Numbered from the stretch's first letter, positions 52,880 to 62,861 are shown. The stretch is 64,000 nucleotides of DNA from Nematopogon swammerdamellus (GCA_946902875.1 OX336359.1:4030001-4094000), one strand, 5' to 3'. The notes: generated by a model from the sequence alone, not told the origin. Program-made: numbers and translations.

Positions 52880-53035
52880 ACAGTCTCGCGTCATTCAAGA
52901 GGGGCGTGAATAGACACCTGTCAGGCCGCCATAGCATTCGCATACTCCGCATACAACCGAATATCCATGGGCGTCGTTACACACCTCATGGGGGGGCTGG
53001 GGGCCACATGTCGCGCTTTCTATAAAAAAAAAAAG
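52880..53035 (+). pseudogene. LINE J2, extreme 3' end
   Basis: GAGGGGCGTGAATAGACACC, TCAGGCCGCCATAGCATTCG, ATATCCATGGGCGTCG, then CACATGTCGCGCTTTC and poly-A: the last residues and 3' tail of J2. Confidence 0.8.
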
Positions 53036-53489
53036 AAAAAAAAGACAACCAGTTTTGTTGATTTATTTGTTTTACTGATAGTTTATCAAGAGATATGCGT
53101 GTATTCTCCACGTGCCACCGTGATTCTACGTTGAAAGAATAGCGGCAGGAGTGCGAAAAGACTTCTACCCCCAGAATTTTTATTTTTCTCTTTGTGTTAA
53201 CGTGTATTGTATCCCTTTCGCAACCGAGAGAGGTACCAGGAGCTGATATTATTTTATCAAAACAGCGAGGTTACTTCAAGGTGTTATTTTATTATGAATC
53301 TACAACCGAATACACCGACTAACGCGGTTAGAGTAAGAATGTATACATTCACTTCTCATAGATATTCGCTTCGACGACCCACTAACGACTTTTCATCACC
53401 AGTCGTGCGTGAGCGAGAGAGTTTATCCAAACTATCTGCGTGAATTATTTTTAGATTAACAAAAGAGTACCGTATTTGTCCATCTTTTA
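53036..53489. other. Unassigned stretch
   Basis: Nothing recognised. Confidence 0.35.
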
Positions 53490-53930
53490 GAATACATTTG
53501 TGTAGACGATTTGTGGGTTCGCTTAGTCTGTTTTACAGATACTATCACGGACGCTGCTCTGCGGAACTAGCGTCCCTTATTTTCTGCCACCCGTCCTATC
53601 TCCGCATGACTCGTCGCAGAGAGACTCAGCACCCTTTTGTTGTTGACATTGGGCTTTTGAGAACCCATCGGTTCTCTAAATCGTTTCTTTGTCGCACCGC
53701 TGGAGTTTGGAACTGTCTTCCGGCGATTTTCCTGAATTCTTTAACTTGGGTATCTTCAAGCGTCGTATTAACGGGCTAGACAGCCTAGCAACGGTCCGCA
53801 AATCTGCTGGCATGGCACCAAAATGAGCGTGGTTTCGCAAGGAGAGGTTATTTTGGCTCTGTCGACTGCACCATTGGCTCTCTCGGCACAGCCTATTTAT
53901 TGCATAAATAAAGCAATAATAAACAACATC
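53490..53930 (+). pseudogene. Jockey-like LINE (family J1), C-terminus
   Basis: The plus strand encodes RFVGSLSLFYRYYHGRCSAE, TRRRETQHPFVVDIGLLRTH, RFSKSFLCRTAGVWNCLP. A frame change follows, then the 3' tail with TGGCATGGCACCAAAATGAG and TCTGTCGACTGCACCATTGG. It corresponds to 300-660 for the first half and to 49742 for the second. RT catalytic motifs are upstream and missing. Confidence 0.85.
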
Positions 53931-53939
53931 ACTGTTCAT

Positions 53940-54415
53940 AATAGTCTGTCTCTGTCTGTCTGTCTGTTTGTCTGGATAGATTGTATGTTTCTTTCTGCTG
54001 TGTCTGTTTGTATGTCTCTGACTGTATCTGTATTTCTGTCTCTGCCTGTCTGTCTATGAATGTCTGTTTTTGTCTTTCTGTCTATGTCTTTCAGTCCCTG
54101 TCTGTGTGTCTCTCTCTCTCTCTGTCTGTATGTCTCTGTCTCCGACTGCCTGTCTCTGTCTGTCTCTCTCTGTCTGTCTGTCTATGTATGTCTGTCTAGG
54201 TCTTTCAGTCCCTGTCTGTCTGTCTGTCTCTCTCTCTCAATATGTCTCTGTCTGTCTCTCTCTCTCTCTCTCTCAATATGTCTCTGTCTGTCTCTCTCTG
54301 TCTCTATATATATCTATCTCCGACTGCCTGTCTCTGTCTGTCACCGTCTGTCTGTCTCTGTCGTCTGTCTGTCTGTCTCTGTATGACTTTGGCTGTCTGT
54401 CTGCTTGTCTTTGTC
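53940..54415 (+). repeat. (TCTG/TC)n microsatellite region
   Basis: Nearly 480 bp of TCTG, TCTC and TCTA words on the plus strand. Ser/Leu/Cys/Val-rich frames across it (up to 225 codons) come from the repeat. Confidence 0.95.
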
Positions 54416-54817
54416 AAGATTGGCAAATTCGCATTAGAACTTGCCACGAAGCAGTTATAGAACAACACACATTCCGTGCCTTGCCTCGCGTAGGCGTTAA
54501 TCCATACAGTGCGAGAGTCGACATGACTACAACGAAAATGCATTATGATGGAAAAATTACTGACATTTTCATTCTCCATCCTATCGCACTAGCGGTGGCA
54601 CTGCTGTTAGGGATTAGAGAAACAATGCGCATTACTGAAAGTATTCTTCGCCTCTTCTGTACTCCACATCACGTCAGTGATATACAAAATTTATATAAAG
54701 GCTATCGACCCCATATTCTTAACACCACGCGACTCTTTACATCATAAACTAAAAAATAAAAAAAATTAAATTAAAATTGCGTTCACCTTATTAGGTACAC
54801 CTACTGTTAACTTAACT
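54416..54817. other. Unassigned; non-repetitive open end
   Basis: An open plus frame enters from the microsatellite and continues about 105 codons to a TAA at 54745 (ALPRVGVNPYSARVDMTTT, YDGKITDIFILHPIALAV). No family recognised. Its length outside the repeat is slightly unusual in AT-rich DNA. Confidence 0.3.
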
Positions 54818-54937
54818 GATACCGGGATCAGTGGGTAAAAACATTAATTCGTTTTTCAATGGAAATAGATCCCGGTATCAGTGGATACAAAATCGGCGTC
54901 ATCAGTTTCCAATTCAATCTGATCCCGGGATCCGTGG
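54818..54937 (+). repeat. Three spaced copies of GATCCCGGGATCAGTGG-like word
   Basis: GATACCGGGATCAGTGG (54818), GATCCCGGTATCAGTGG (54868) and GATCCCGGGATCCGTGG (54921), spaced 50 and 53 bp. Confidence 0.75.
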
Positions 54938-56199
54938 AGACAACCCCGTCTTTGAATGTTTAAAGAGTTTTTTTTTTAAATTAGGGGTTCAATTATACTT
55001 GCCAAAAAACTGAAAGTAGCCACTAAATTATAATTTTAAAATTATTTAAGACGCAGGCGTTCTTTTAAATTATTAGCTACTGTAACGCCGTGAACCACGA
55101 TCGTCTACACCGGCCTTAAATATGGTCAAAGACCTTGGACGTCCCATAGAAAGGAACGATGACGACAAGGTTAAAGCCGGTGTAGCCAGGTTGTGGTTGA
55201 CGCAAGGCGCTATGATATTCCCTAATGGCGTAAATAATAATTTTAACGGGGTTAAATAAAATCAATTAAGCCTTCTATCACGATGTAGTGCAGGGTGGAT
55301 TCTCCGCGATAAGTTATCGAAGCCTGAAACGGTCTAAAACTGTATTTTACATCGAGAGCAAGTCGAGTGAGTTTTTAATGCGCCGATTCGTATCGCGGTG
55401 ATGTTGGCACTACCAGCGCGGGTGACGTAGGACGTCGCTCGTTGCAAATTGTCACTTCTGCGAAAAATTTAGAATGAGAAGGGGAAAATTTTGGTGCTGC
55501 GAAGTCATCTGAGCAAGGGGCGCGGAGAGCGCCGGAGAACCGTTTCTGGGAAACACTTGTAAGTGCTGAGCCATTTATTTCTAGTCGCCTCGTACTTAAA
55601 ATGTGAATTTTCTCCAGAAATAGTTTTGTGAAAACGTGTCAGGTTTTTTTTCACCCAAGTTCATCCGCTCGAAAATAATTAATCTCTCTTTCCACGCCCG
55701 TCTGGCGTCTTGTATATAGCGCTATAATAGCGGTCAAGTGCAAGTCGACTCGCGTAGTGTTCCGTAGGTTTAGTAGGGTTCCGCACCATTTCGTCTTCCG
55801 TTAGAAACTTTAGGACTTACATCGTTTTTGCACGAGTCACCGCACGACGCGACAAAATGCGGTAACGACACCGAGCGCCTTATATTTCTCTATGAACTCA
55901 TTACTCATTCAACGACACCGCACAGCACGATACACTTATGTTGTGTTTTTTTTCGTCTTTTATTATCTTTTATTGTCGTCTTCTTTTATCGTCTATATTG
56001 TTCGTTAGGTACTCGAATTTTGTTCGTCGTACGATAATTTACACCGAATACGATCCTTTTAGACTTCGAGTACGATAATTTTTTGTCAGCTCTGGGCGTC
56101 TGTCATTGTCACTTCACAAGTAATTAAATTTCAAAGACTTTCTGATATTATTTTGTAAAGCCAAACAAACAAATTGTTCATTTGGTAATATAAAACGTT
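54938..56199. other. Unassigned region upstream of the THAP gene
   Basis: 55098-55190 has CTACACCGGCCTTAA paired with TTAAAGCCGGTGTAG. 55740-55790 has a repeat C-like end (GGTCAAGTGCAAGTCGACTC, GGGTTCCG). Promoter elements for the THAP gene may lie at 55.8-56.2 kb, but no convincing TATA or initiator context was picked out. Confidence 0.4.
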
Positions 56200-56203
56200 T
56201 TAA

Positions 56204-56263
56204 TGGTAAAGCCAAACAAACAATGCCTAGGCCATATGTTTCTTCGGCTCTCCTCCAGCTACC
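56204..56263 (+). CDS. Possible first exon of the THAP gene (doubtful)
   Basis: ATG triplets at 56204 and 56227 precede a good donor (CAGCTACCC then GTAAGTAT). However, neither ATG frame joins exon 2 in phase, and the two cysteines expected at the start of a THAP domain are not visible. Either the true first exon lies elsewhere or this end is decayed. Confidence 0.25.
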
Positions 56264-56542
56264 CGTAAGTATTTTTCAGTCATTTTGTCAGCATGTTTGA
56301 TTTTATACAAAAGTACCTAAAAACACACTATCTTATCTTGTAACCCTTTTATATAGCTTTTATTGTGTAGAAAGTAAATCTATTTTATCTTTTTTTTTGT
56401 AATTTATATCAAACTAAGAATCAAACAAACTTTCAACCTTCTGACCTAACCTTACCTAACCATTTATTGTTTTATGTTGAATATAGTATTCTGTTTTATA
56501 TTATAAGGGTTTATGAGGTAAAAATAATTTAACACATTTCAG

Positions 56543-56743
56543 GCGGAATAATACACGTTTTCCCAAATGAAGAAAAATTTCCAAAGCAATTCAAAGCTTG
56601 GTGTGATCTGGTTCCTAAAAATCAATGGCCACCTCTCAATGACTTTCACAACAAGAGAGTCTGTGACAGGCATTTTACTGATCAAGACCGCAATCGCAAT
56701 AATCGACTAAATGCTTTGGCAATTCCAACACTCCATTTACTTG
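56543..56743 (+). CDS. THAP gene exon 2 (zinc-finger core)
   Basis: 201 bp, acceptor CATTTCAG before it and donor G/GTAATT after it. Encodes 66 complete codons with FP, W, W-P, VCDRHF and AIPT, the diagnostic THAP spacing. Confidence 0.85.
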
Positions 56744-59700
56744 GTAATTTCGAAAATTGTTCCTCTTTAGTGTTCCGTACCCAAAGAGTGCCAATGGGAC
56801 CCTATTACTAAGCCTCCGCTGACTGTCCGTCTGTGAGCGGGCTGTATCTCATGAACCGTAATAGTTAGCCCGTTGAAATTTTTACAGAATATGTTTTCTT
56901 ATGGCCGATATATACCTTACTCTCCTTTTTGCTTCGCGCAGTCGGTTAAAAATGAACTACAAAGACACCAAATTGCGAAATTCTCACCTATATTTATCTA
57001 ACTTTTTAATGTACAGTATTTTATAACAATGAATTAGGATTTTTTTCGTTTTAGGTAGAACTGCTGATGATGCTGATGTGCCTACTGAGGACGTCTCAGT
57101 AATTTCATCAAAGCTGCCTATGTGTGTTCAAGAAATTAATGATTCTGACATCATACATAAGTAAGTATACTCAAATCTCACTAATGTCATAAATGCGAAA
57201 ATATGTTTGTGAGTTTGTTTGTTCCACTTGGGAGGGGAGGATTGGACGGGGAGAGGACCGCAGGGGGGACGGAGAGCGGAGGGAGTGAAGAAGAGGAATG
57301 AGGGCATAAAAGAAAAAGAAAAGGATAAATAAATTGTTGTACAGAAGAGACATTTTATCTATTATTTATTTATTTATTTTATTATACAACATAAGAGAAG
57401 GGACCTACAGTTTTACGTGGTATCCGAACCATAGCCAGCATCCAACGGTCGAGCGGAGCCACAGTGTTTTATGGGAGCCAATTTTGTGACATCCATTTTT
57501 TTTATTCCAGATTCCTATAGTTTGATCCATTCAAATGCGAAGTCTTAGATTATTGATAGGTCTCCGCGCGCTCCGACTAGATACCGCGCTGCCTTAAAAC
57601 AACAGCTCCGTGAATGCGGCAACTCAATATTCTAGTGTGTGTAAGAAAATGTTGTAGTATGTGTGTGATCCCATAGTCTTTCCTATTGAGACTGCCTCGA
57701 GTACCTACGCCGACTTCGGCGTAGTATTTGTTGCGGCATTTTACACATACACGGGCGGTATCTAGTCGGAGCCCGCGGAGACCTATCAATAATCTAAGGC
57801 GAGAGTAAAACTAAGCCCGTGTCAAATATGCATAGTTTTTGAGAAATATTGTTTTTGAAAATTTAAATTTATTTCCGGATAAAAAAAAAATCTAAACTCA
57901 TAAAATTTTAAAATACATAAAATCAACATAGTTGGTAGATAAAACCATGAACAATAATTTCACATATGTGTCTTTTGACTATCTAACCATGTAACTAATC
58001 ACGTTAAACTTTATTTTAAAATTAAGAAATGAGTTCAAATGTAAATTAATAAATGTGATTTTTATTTTCAGTTGAATCTTCACATCTTGTCACACTGGAT
58101 CACAGTTATTGTGTCTCCAAAACTAGAACCAGTCATATAAAAGGTAATGCATAATTTATTATTATATTATTACACCATACACCAATATATTATATGACTA
58201 ATATATTATTGATTTGATATATTATAGGTATTATTTCCTTTATTGCACATTTTTCTTTTTATATAAATCTTACATTAAAAAACAAACTTAAAATCTAAAA
58301 TTTATACAAAAACAAAATGGAGTTTCCACCACCGGCGGCGGGGCGAGCCCAAACTACCGATGGTCGAGCCCCAGAGAGAGGAATCTCCTGACGATGCGTG
58401 CAGTGTCGAGCAGGGCTGCCTTCTGGATCTGGCCCTTGACCCAACCACTCAGCGAGAGCCTCTCAAGGTGGTCGTCGAGGCTTTCGGTATCAGCCCATGC
58501 GCCGAAACGACTATGGGCACAACGATCGTCGAGTCGACGGGCCACATTTTGGTAACCTCGTGCTGCAAATCCAGATACTTTAACATCTTCTCTGCTTCCT
58601 TACTGACGAGGTTACCATCATGCGGCACGGCGATATCGACGAGCGTTGCGCGCCTCGCCTCCCGGTCCACTATCACAATATCAGGTCTATTCGTGAGAAT
58701 AGTCATATCTGTAAGCGAGGCGGAATCGCGAGGCTGACGGCCGAGCGATTCCGCCGAGTACATTAATAGCAAAAGATTAGGTACTAAAAAAAAAACGGTG
58801 AAATAAAAAACTATTAAAAAAATTTAAAAACCGCCTTCAAAAATGTATGAAATAAAAATAAATCAAATCCTAGAGTTGAAGGCGGTGCTAAAGCAAGCAA
58901 AAATAACCGACCGCCTTCAACTCTAGGGTTCGATTTTTTTTTATTTCATACATTTTTGAAGGTGATTTTTATATTTTTTTAATCTTTTAAAGAAGTATTA
59001 CAGTATCAGTGACAGCGCCTTTGGAGCCGACGGACGACATTGCATACATACACCATCGATGACATACACATATTACATACCTCACACGCTGTATCCCGAC
59101 AATCAGGGTAAGCAGAGTAATCGGTGTTGTGCTGCAAGAAATCTGGAAAATTGCAGCACAACAACGACCACCACGTTCAACAATCAGGGAAAGCAGATTA
59201 ATCGGCGTTGTGCTGCAAGAAATCTGGAAAATTGCAGCACAGCACCGACCACCACGTTCAGCAAGTATTCGGACAAGATAACTATCAAGCAGTAAGTATG
59301 GCACAAAGACACGCCTGCTGCACGACTCGGTGGAAGGACCGTGTCAAGGTGAGAGGTGGCCAGCCTGTCGCCCTTTAGCGCGCCATCTCGTCCTTATCCC
59401 TTAGTCGCCTTTTAAGACATGCACGGGGAGAGACGCATTGGGGTTATTCTTTTTAAGTACCGGCCTCACACAGTACGATATATACGAAAAAAAAAAAAAA
59501 AAATATTAATTGCCAGCTATAAATAAAAAAATATACTCGAAATAATACATTTAAATAATTCGTAAAAAGATTAATCTTGCATATATTAGTGACCGTACTT
59601 ACACCTTACCTAATTATAATATTTCTCTTACATTTATTTTTAGTATTTTAGTATTCCTTTCACTTTTAGCGGTTTTCATACATATTCGTAAATAATCGTA

Positions 59701-60613
59701 TGTCAAGAATTTCCTAAGTTTCGGGTATAATTGAATGAGTTGGTAGGTATCATTGAACCGTCGATTGCGTCCGTGACGACAGGCGGGAGGGTCTTGGCTG
59801 CCGCCGAGTTTGGTCTCGACTCTCGCCTAATACAAAAGAGATTTCGGCGGTATCTCGTCTCGACGTTAAACGATAGCGATTTGGCGTGATCACGCTACGA
59901 TAATTTTCGGAATGTCAATTTTTATTCGGCGAGACGATAGTGTTTCCACTCCATACAAAAAAAACGCCTCGTCTCTTCAACGAGACGAGACGAGAGTTTT
60001 CAGAATAAGGCCCCCGGTCCACTATAACAATATTTTAAATATATTATATTATTATTATACTTAAAAGGTATTTAGGATATTTGAAATGAAATGAATGAAA
60101 TGAAAATATACTTTATTGCACAAAAAGTGACAAAAGGTGGACTTAAAGCCTAAGGGCATTTTCTGCCAGTCATACCTGGGATTGTGAGTAGGGTAGATAG
60201 GTAGTACGGAAAATACAAGCGATACTAACTCACATGGAGACATTACATTTAGGTTTGAAAACATATGTTCCCTCAAACGGGATTTGAAAATGTTGTGGGA
60301 AGCGGGAGTACGGATATATAGGTAATTACAAAGATATACTGGGTTCGATTCCCGCCCGGGGTAACGAATTTTTTCAGTGCAGAGTTTCCGAAGAAGCTTG
60401 AAGAAGAAGAAGCTTATCTTATATAATATATTTACATATTTCTCTGACTTAAATTTTGCTTGTTTCTTGATTACAGTTTCAAAAAAGTCGCCAGCTGCAT
60501 CAGTGTGCAAAAATCTGCGACGAGAAATCTACCGTCTCAGAAGTAAACACCAAAGTTTAAAGACTCGCTTAGAAAATTTGGAAAATCTGTATGACAAATC
60601 AGCTTCATATTGA
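56543..60613 (+). CDS. THAP-domain gene (exons 2-5 recognised)
   Basis: A multi-exon gene for a THAP-type zinc-finger DNA-binding protein, expected to act in the nucleus. Exon 2 encodes most of the domain: GIIHVFPNEEKFPKQF, an invariant-type Trp (AWCDLV), a WPP block, the zinc-binding C-x2-H (VCDRHF) and the AIPT box. Exon 3 is a polar linker. Exon 4 has LDHSYCVSK, a motif often found after THAP domains. Exon 5 is a predicted coiled coil (NLRREIYRLRSKHQSLKTRL, ENLENLY), usual at THAP protein C-termini. Introns begin GT and end AG. Exon 3 to exon 4 does not join in phase by one base, and the N-terminal C-x-C half is not found, so the gene may be decayed, wrongly assembled, or missing an exon. 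Introns hold repeat C, several MITEs, a LINE piece and repeat B. Confidence 0.7.
56768..56935 (+). repeat. Repeat C inside THAP intron 2
   Basis: AGTGTTCCGTACCCAAAGAG, CCCTATTACTAAGCCTCCG, GCTGTATCTCATGAACCG, TTAGCCCGTTGAAATTTTTA; microsatellite very short. Confidence 0.75.
57055..57160 (+). CDS. THAP gene exon 3 (linker)
   Basis: Acceptor CGTTTTAG, donor ATAA/GTAAGTAT. Continues exon 2 in phase: GRTADDADVPTEDVSVISS then KLPMCVQEINDSDIIH. Acidic, Ser/Asp-rich. If not spliced, translation would stop at the TAA of the donor. Confidence 0.65.
57395..57460 (-). repeat. SINE-like fragment in THAP intron 3
   Basis: GGGACCTACAGTTTTACGTG, ATCCGAACCATAGCCAGC, CAACGGTCGAGCGG: junction between tail and 5S-like block, minus strand. 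Confidence 0.75.
57544..57798. mobile_element. Long-hairpin MITE 5 in THAP intron 3
   Basis: 44-bp arms (57544-57587 and 57755-57798) beginning CTTAGATTATTGATAGG are inverted with a single mismatch. The 167-bp middle has the palindrome CTACGCCGACTTCGGCGTAG. Confidence 0.9.
58072..58143 (+). CDS. THAP gene exon 4
   Basis: Acceptor ATTTTCAG, donor AAAG/GTAATG. The frame that continues into exon 5 reads SSHLVTLDHSYCVSKTRTS. It needs one base from the previous exon, whereas exon 3 leaves two. Confidence 0.6.
58330..58772 (-). pseudogene. LINE with restriction-like endonuclease C-terminus, frameshifted
   Basis: The minus strand encodes NRPDIVIVDREARRATLVDI and AVPHDGNLVSKEAEKMLKYL, then DLQHEVTKMWPVDSTIVVP and IVVSAHGLIPK. 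After a frameshift near 58475 it continues DHLERLSLSGWVKGQIQKAA and LLDTARIVRRFLSLG. The PD then 14 residues then D pattern matches the catalytic core of restriction-like endonucleases used by site-specific LINE clades (R2, R4/Dong and relatives). RT motifs are absent. It sits in the THAP intron, opposite to the gene. Confidence 0.8.
58797..58985. mobile_element. Long-hairpin MITE 1, second copy
   Basis: Same arms as 8817-9046 (AACCGCCTTCAAAAATGTAT, CTAGAGTTGAAGGCGGT). It abuts the LINE-derived ATGTACTCGGCGGAATCG on the same side as at 9059. Confidence 0.9.
59070..59477 (+). repeat. Repeat B with duplicated hairpin, in THAP intron 4
   Basis: Full repeat B. The hairpin module AATCAGGGTAAGCAGA to CACCACGTTC is present twice with an 81-bp period (59101 and 59182). 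The reverse-complement head ends at GGCCTCACACAGTAC. Confidence 0.9.
59478..60074. other. Intronic stretch, unassigned
   Basis: 59480-59505 is a poly-A run. 59800-60000 has CGAGACG-type words (TCTCGTCTCGACG, CGAGACGAGACGAG). No exon was recognised in this part of the intron. Confidence 0.35.
60075..60370 (-). repeat. LINE-like 3' end and B-box-like word in THAP intron 4
   Basis: (GAAAT)n followed by ATACTTTATTGCACAAAAAG and GGACTTAAAGCCTAAGGGC resembles LINE 3' termini. GGGTTCGATTCCCGCCCGGG at about 60343 is an exact B-box match (GGTTCGATTCC) and may be a tRNA-derived relic. Confidence 0.5.
60477..60613 (+). CDS. THAP gene exon 5 (coiled coil, stop)
   Basis: Acceptor TTGATTACAG. It continues exon 4 in phase for 44 codons and stops at TGA 60611. 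Leucine/Leu-like spacing gives a coiled coil. The last residues and the stop overlap the start of the LINE fragment. Confidence 0.7.
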
Positions 60614-61420
60614 GTTAGTAATGTTTGCCGATGATATATCTGTAGTTTAAAAAAATAAAAACATTGCACAATTATGTGAGTTCTTCATAGATGTAATATA
60701 GTCATTAAAATGTTGGTTTGATTCCAATAACCTTTTACTCAATGTCAATAAAACAAATGTAATGCACTTTGCACTTGGAACTCACAGATGTATTGTTAAT
60801 TAGAAAATTTGCAGAAGATCTGACACTAAATATTTCCAAAGAAATAACCTTTTTAGGAGTAATATTTGATCGCACCCTAACTTGGAAACCTCACATAGAT
60901 ACGCTTGCTGGTAAGCTAAGTTCAGCTTGTTATGCCATAAAAAAAATTAAAGAATTATGTGGCATACAAGCTGCTAAAACTGTGTATTATGCTTACTTCG
61001 ATAGTCTTATGTCTTATGGATTATTATTTTGGGGAAACGCGGCGGAATCTAATAGAATATTTATTCTTCAAAAAAGAGCACTGCGTTGTATACTCAGTAT
61101 GAGGGCGAGGGACTCTTGTAGAAATGTATTTGATAAAATAGGAATTATGACATTACCCAGTGTTTATATTTATCAAAATATCTGCTATGCTAGTAAATAT
61201 ATACAGGTGCTACGCTTCACTCTGATATGCACCAGCATGATACAAGGCATAAAAATAATGTTCTAATTACGAAGCACAGGTCATCTAAAATGTCGAAAAG
61301 TTTTGTTTGCAATAGTGTTAGATTGTATAATAAAATATCAGAAGAGGTAAAAAATCTAAATGATACTTTGTTTATGAAACATATCAAATCAACTCTTGTA
61401 AAGAAAGCCTAATATACTGT
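60600..61420 (+). pseudogene. LINE reverse transcriptase remnant (CR1/Jockey-like)
   Basis: Starts at the RT catalytic block (VMFADDIS near 60614, the YADD-type motif) and continues with CWFDSNNLLLNVNKTNVMHF. After frame changes come TFLGVIFDRTLTWKPHIDTL, ACYAIKKIKELCGIQAAK, YYAYFDSLMSYGLLFWGN, ILQKRALRCILSMRARDSC. A last shift near 61205 leads to MHQHDTRHKNNVLITKHRSS and SVRLYNKISEEVKNLNDTL, ending at 61412. Two stops and at least three shifts make it dead. It is 5'-truncated inside the RT domain, right at the end of the THAP gene. Confidence 0.85.
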
Positions 61421-61639
61421 AAGAGGCATTAGCTGATAGAACTATATCTTGTGGTGCTGACTGCATAATAATTTAGCGCATGACTAGGTACCTACTATTT
61501 GTACCCAAATTTATTTACTAACCGATTGACAACTTGATACTTCAAGTATCTTAATATTTTTTATTATTTTATTATTTGACAATACTACGTTGTAGGTAGT
61601 ATATATAATTATTACTAACATTATTGAGTTGATACAAAT
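61421..61639. other. Unassigned stretch
   Basis: Nothing recognised. Confidence 0.3.
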
Positions 61640-61960
61640 GACGTATAAAAATTTGACAAAGTCTCTTTATGATCCACATAATTAATAAGTCTTTGCAGTC
61701 GAACTTCAAAAACAAAAATCTGTTTTGATCTTGCTCTCAAGCTGTATTTTCAATAGACTGTAGGCGGTGTTATTATGTGGATAGTCACTAAATGCTTGTA
61801 AAAATGATTAAGAAAAAAAAACCCCTGCGAAGTTTCTTACCGGTTCTTCTTCGTGGGTGTAATCGAACCGGATAGAACAAATTGTAACAAATTCGAGTAG
61901 TCATGCTGCCTAATGAATGCTTAAACAATATGCAATACAATATACAATTTACTTTCTGTT
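61640..61960 (+). repeat. Repeat D, copy 3
   Basis: GACGTATAAAAATTTGACAA, TTGATCTTGCTCTCAAGCTG, GTTTCTTACCGGTTCTTCTT, CGTGGGTGTAATCGAACCGG; close match to 36360-36695. Confidence 0.85.
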
Positions 61961-61965
61961 TTATT

Positions 61966-62072
61966 TATGGTTTATTTCGAGTTCACGTGTTTTTCAAAGT
62001 TTCTGAATATCATTATATTTTTCTTTAGTCACCAGAAACCTTGAAATACACGTGAACTCGAAATAAACATAT
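61966..62072. repeat. Hairpin with perfect 20-bp outer stem
   Basis: GTTTATTTCGAGTTCACGTG (61970) and its exact inverse (62049-62068), with further imperfect pairing inside (CAAAGTTTCTG / CAGAAACCTTG). Confidence 0.85.
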
Positions 62073-62848
62073 AAACCTTTTCCATTCCTGGGCTCCTAGT
62101 ACCTAGCGTCTATACAAACCTATATTATAGGTATACCGTACTTTAGTTCAGAGGGTAATTTAATAGATGGCGTTACTGTGTCAAACAGTATGACAAAAAT
62201 AACGTCGAGTGGGCTCTCTTTTCCCCCCTTTATTACTTTACTCTTTGGTGAGGAGGCATTTCATACGAAGGCGGCTCGGCAGATAGAAGAAGCGACATTG
62301 ACAGGTAACCTTACTTCTTCTACCGCGGAGTTTGTGTAGTATCGGAAACGTCAAATTCACGGAATTATAATAAACTTAACTTGAAAAACGCATTCTCAAT
62401 TTCTCCCCGTAGCGGAGCGAACGCCGTCGAGTGCAGGACGAATGTACGGACTGCACTCTTGAGCTCGCCGCGCGATTAACGTCGGTGAGAGAATTATATT
62501 TTGTATTTAGTGGTAGGATTGTGAAAATGCACCAGCCCTCCGAGCGACGTGTGTCGCAGTATTTCTCCAATGTGTATTATGTATTGCACAGTATCTCTTA
62601 AATGTGTATGAAGGCCATCAGCCTGAGGGTACGTTGTGGCGCCAACCAACGCTGGCAGCTTTCATTTTTTTGAATATTTGGTTTGACAAGCTGCGCGAAA
62701 GAAAATATGTCAAGTTAGACTTCTGATTATTTTCCCGAACTAAAATGAATTCTTAGTTATTCGCATATTCTTGCTTTTAAAATGTATTATTAAATGTTAA
62801 ACTTAATCGAGTTTTCTTCATTGATCGAAGTATTCAGTAACCCGATAT
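62073..62848 (+). other. Region expected to hold the 5' LTR
   Basis: The sequence up to 62848 should end the 5' LTR because the primer-binding site follows at once. The LTR start cannot be fixed without its partner copy; candidate TG starts are near 62333 and 62633. No gene recognised. Confidence 0.4.
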
Positions 62849-62861
62849 TGGTGACCCCGAC
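62849..62861 (+). other. Retrotransposon primer-binding site
   Basis: TGGTGACCCCGAC begins with TGG, the complement of a tRNA CCA end, and could pair with a tRNA ending GTCGGGGTCACCA. It lies 600 bp before the gag start, as expected for an LTR element leader. Confidence 0.65.

Noticed and set aside
54070..54747. 225-codon Ser/Leu/Cys-rich open frame
   Set aside because: Two thirds are the translation of the TCTG/TC microsatellite. Only the last 105 codons are non-repetitive and they match nothing I know.
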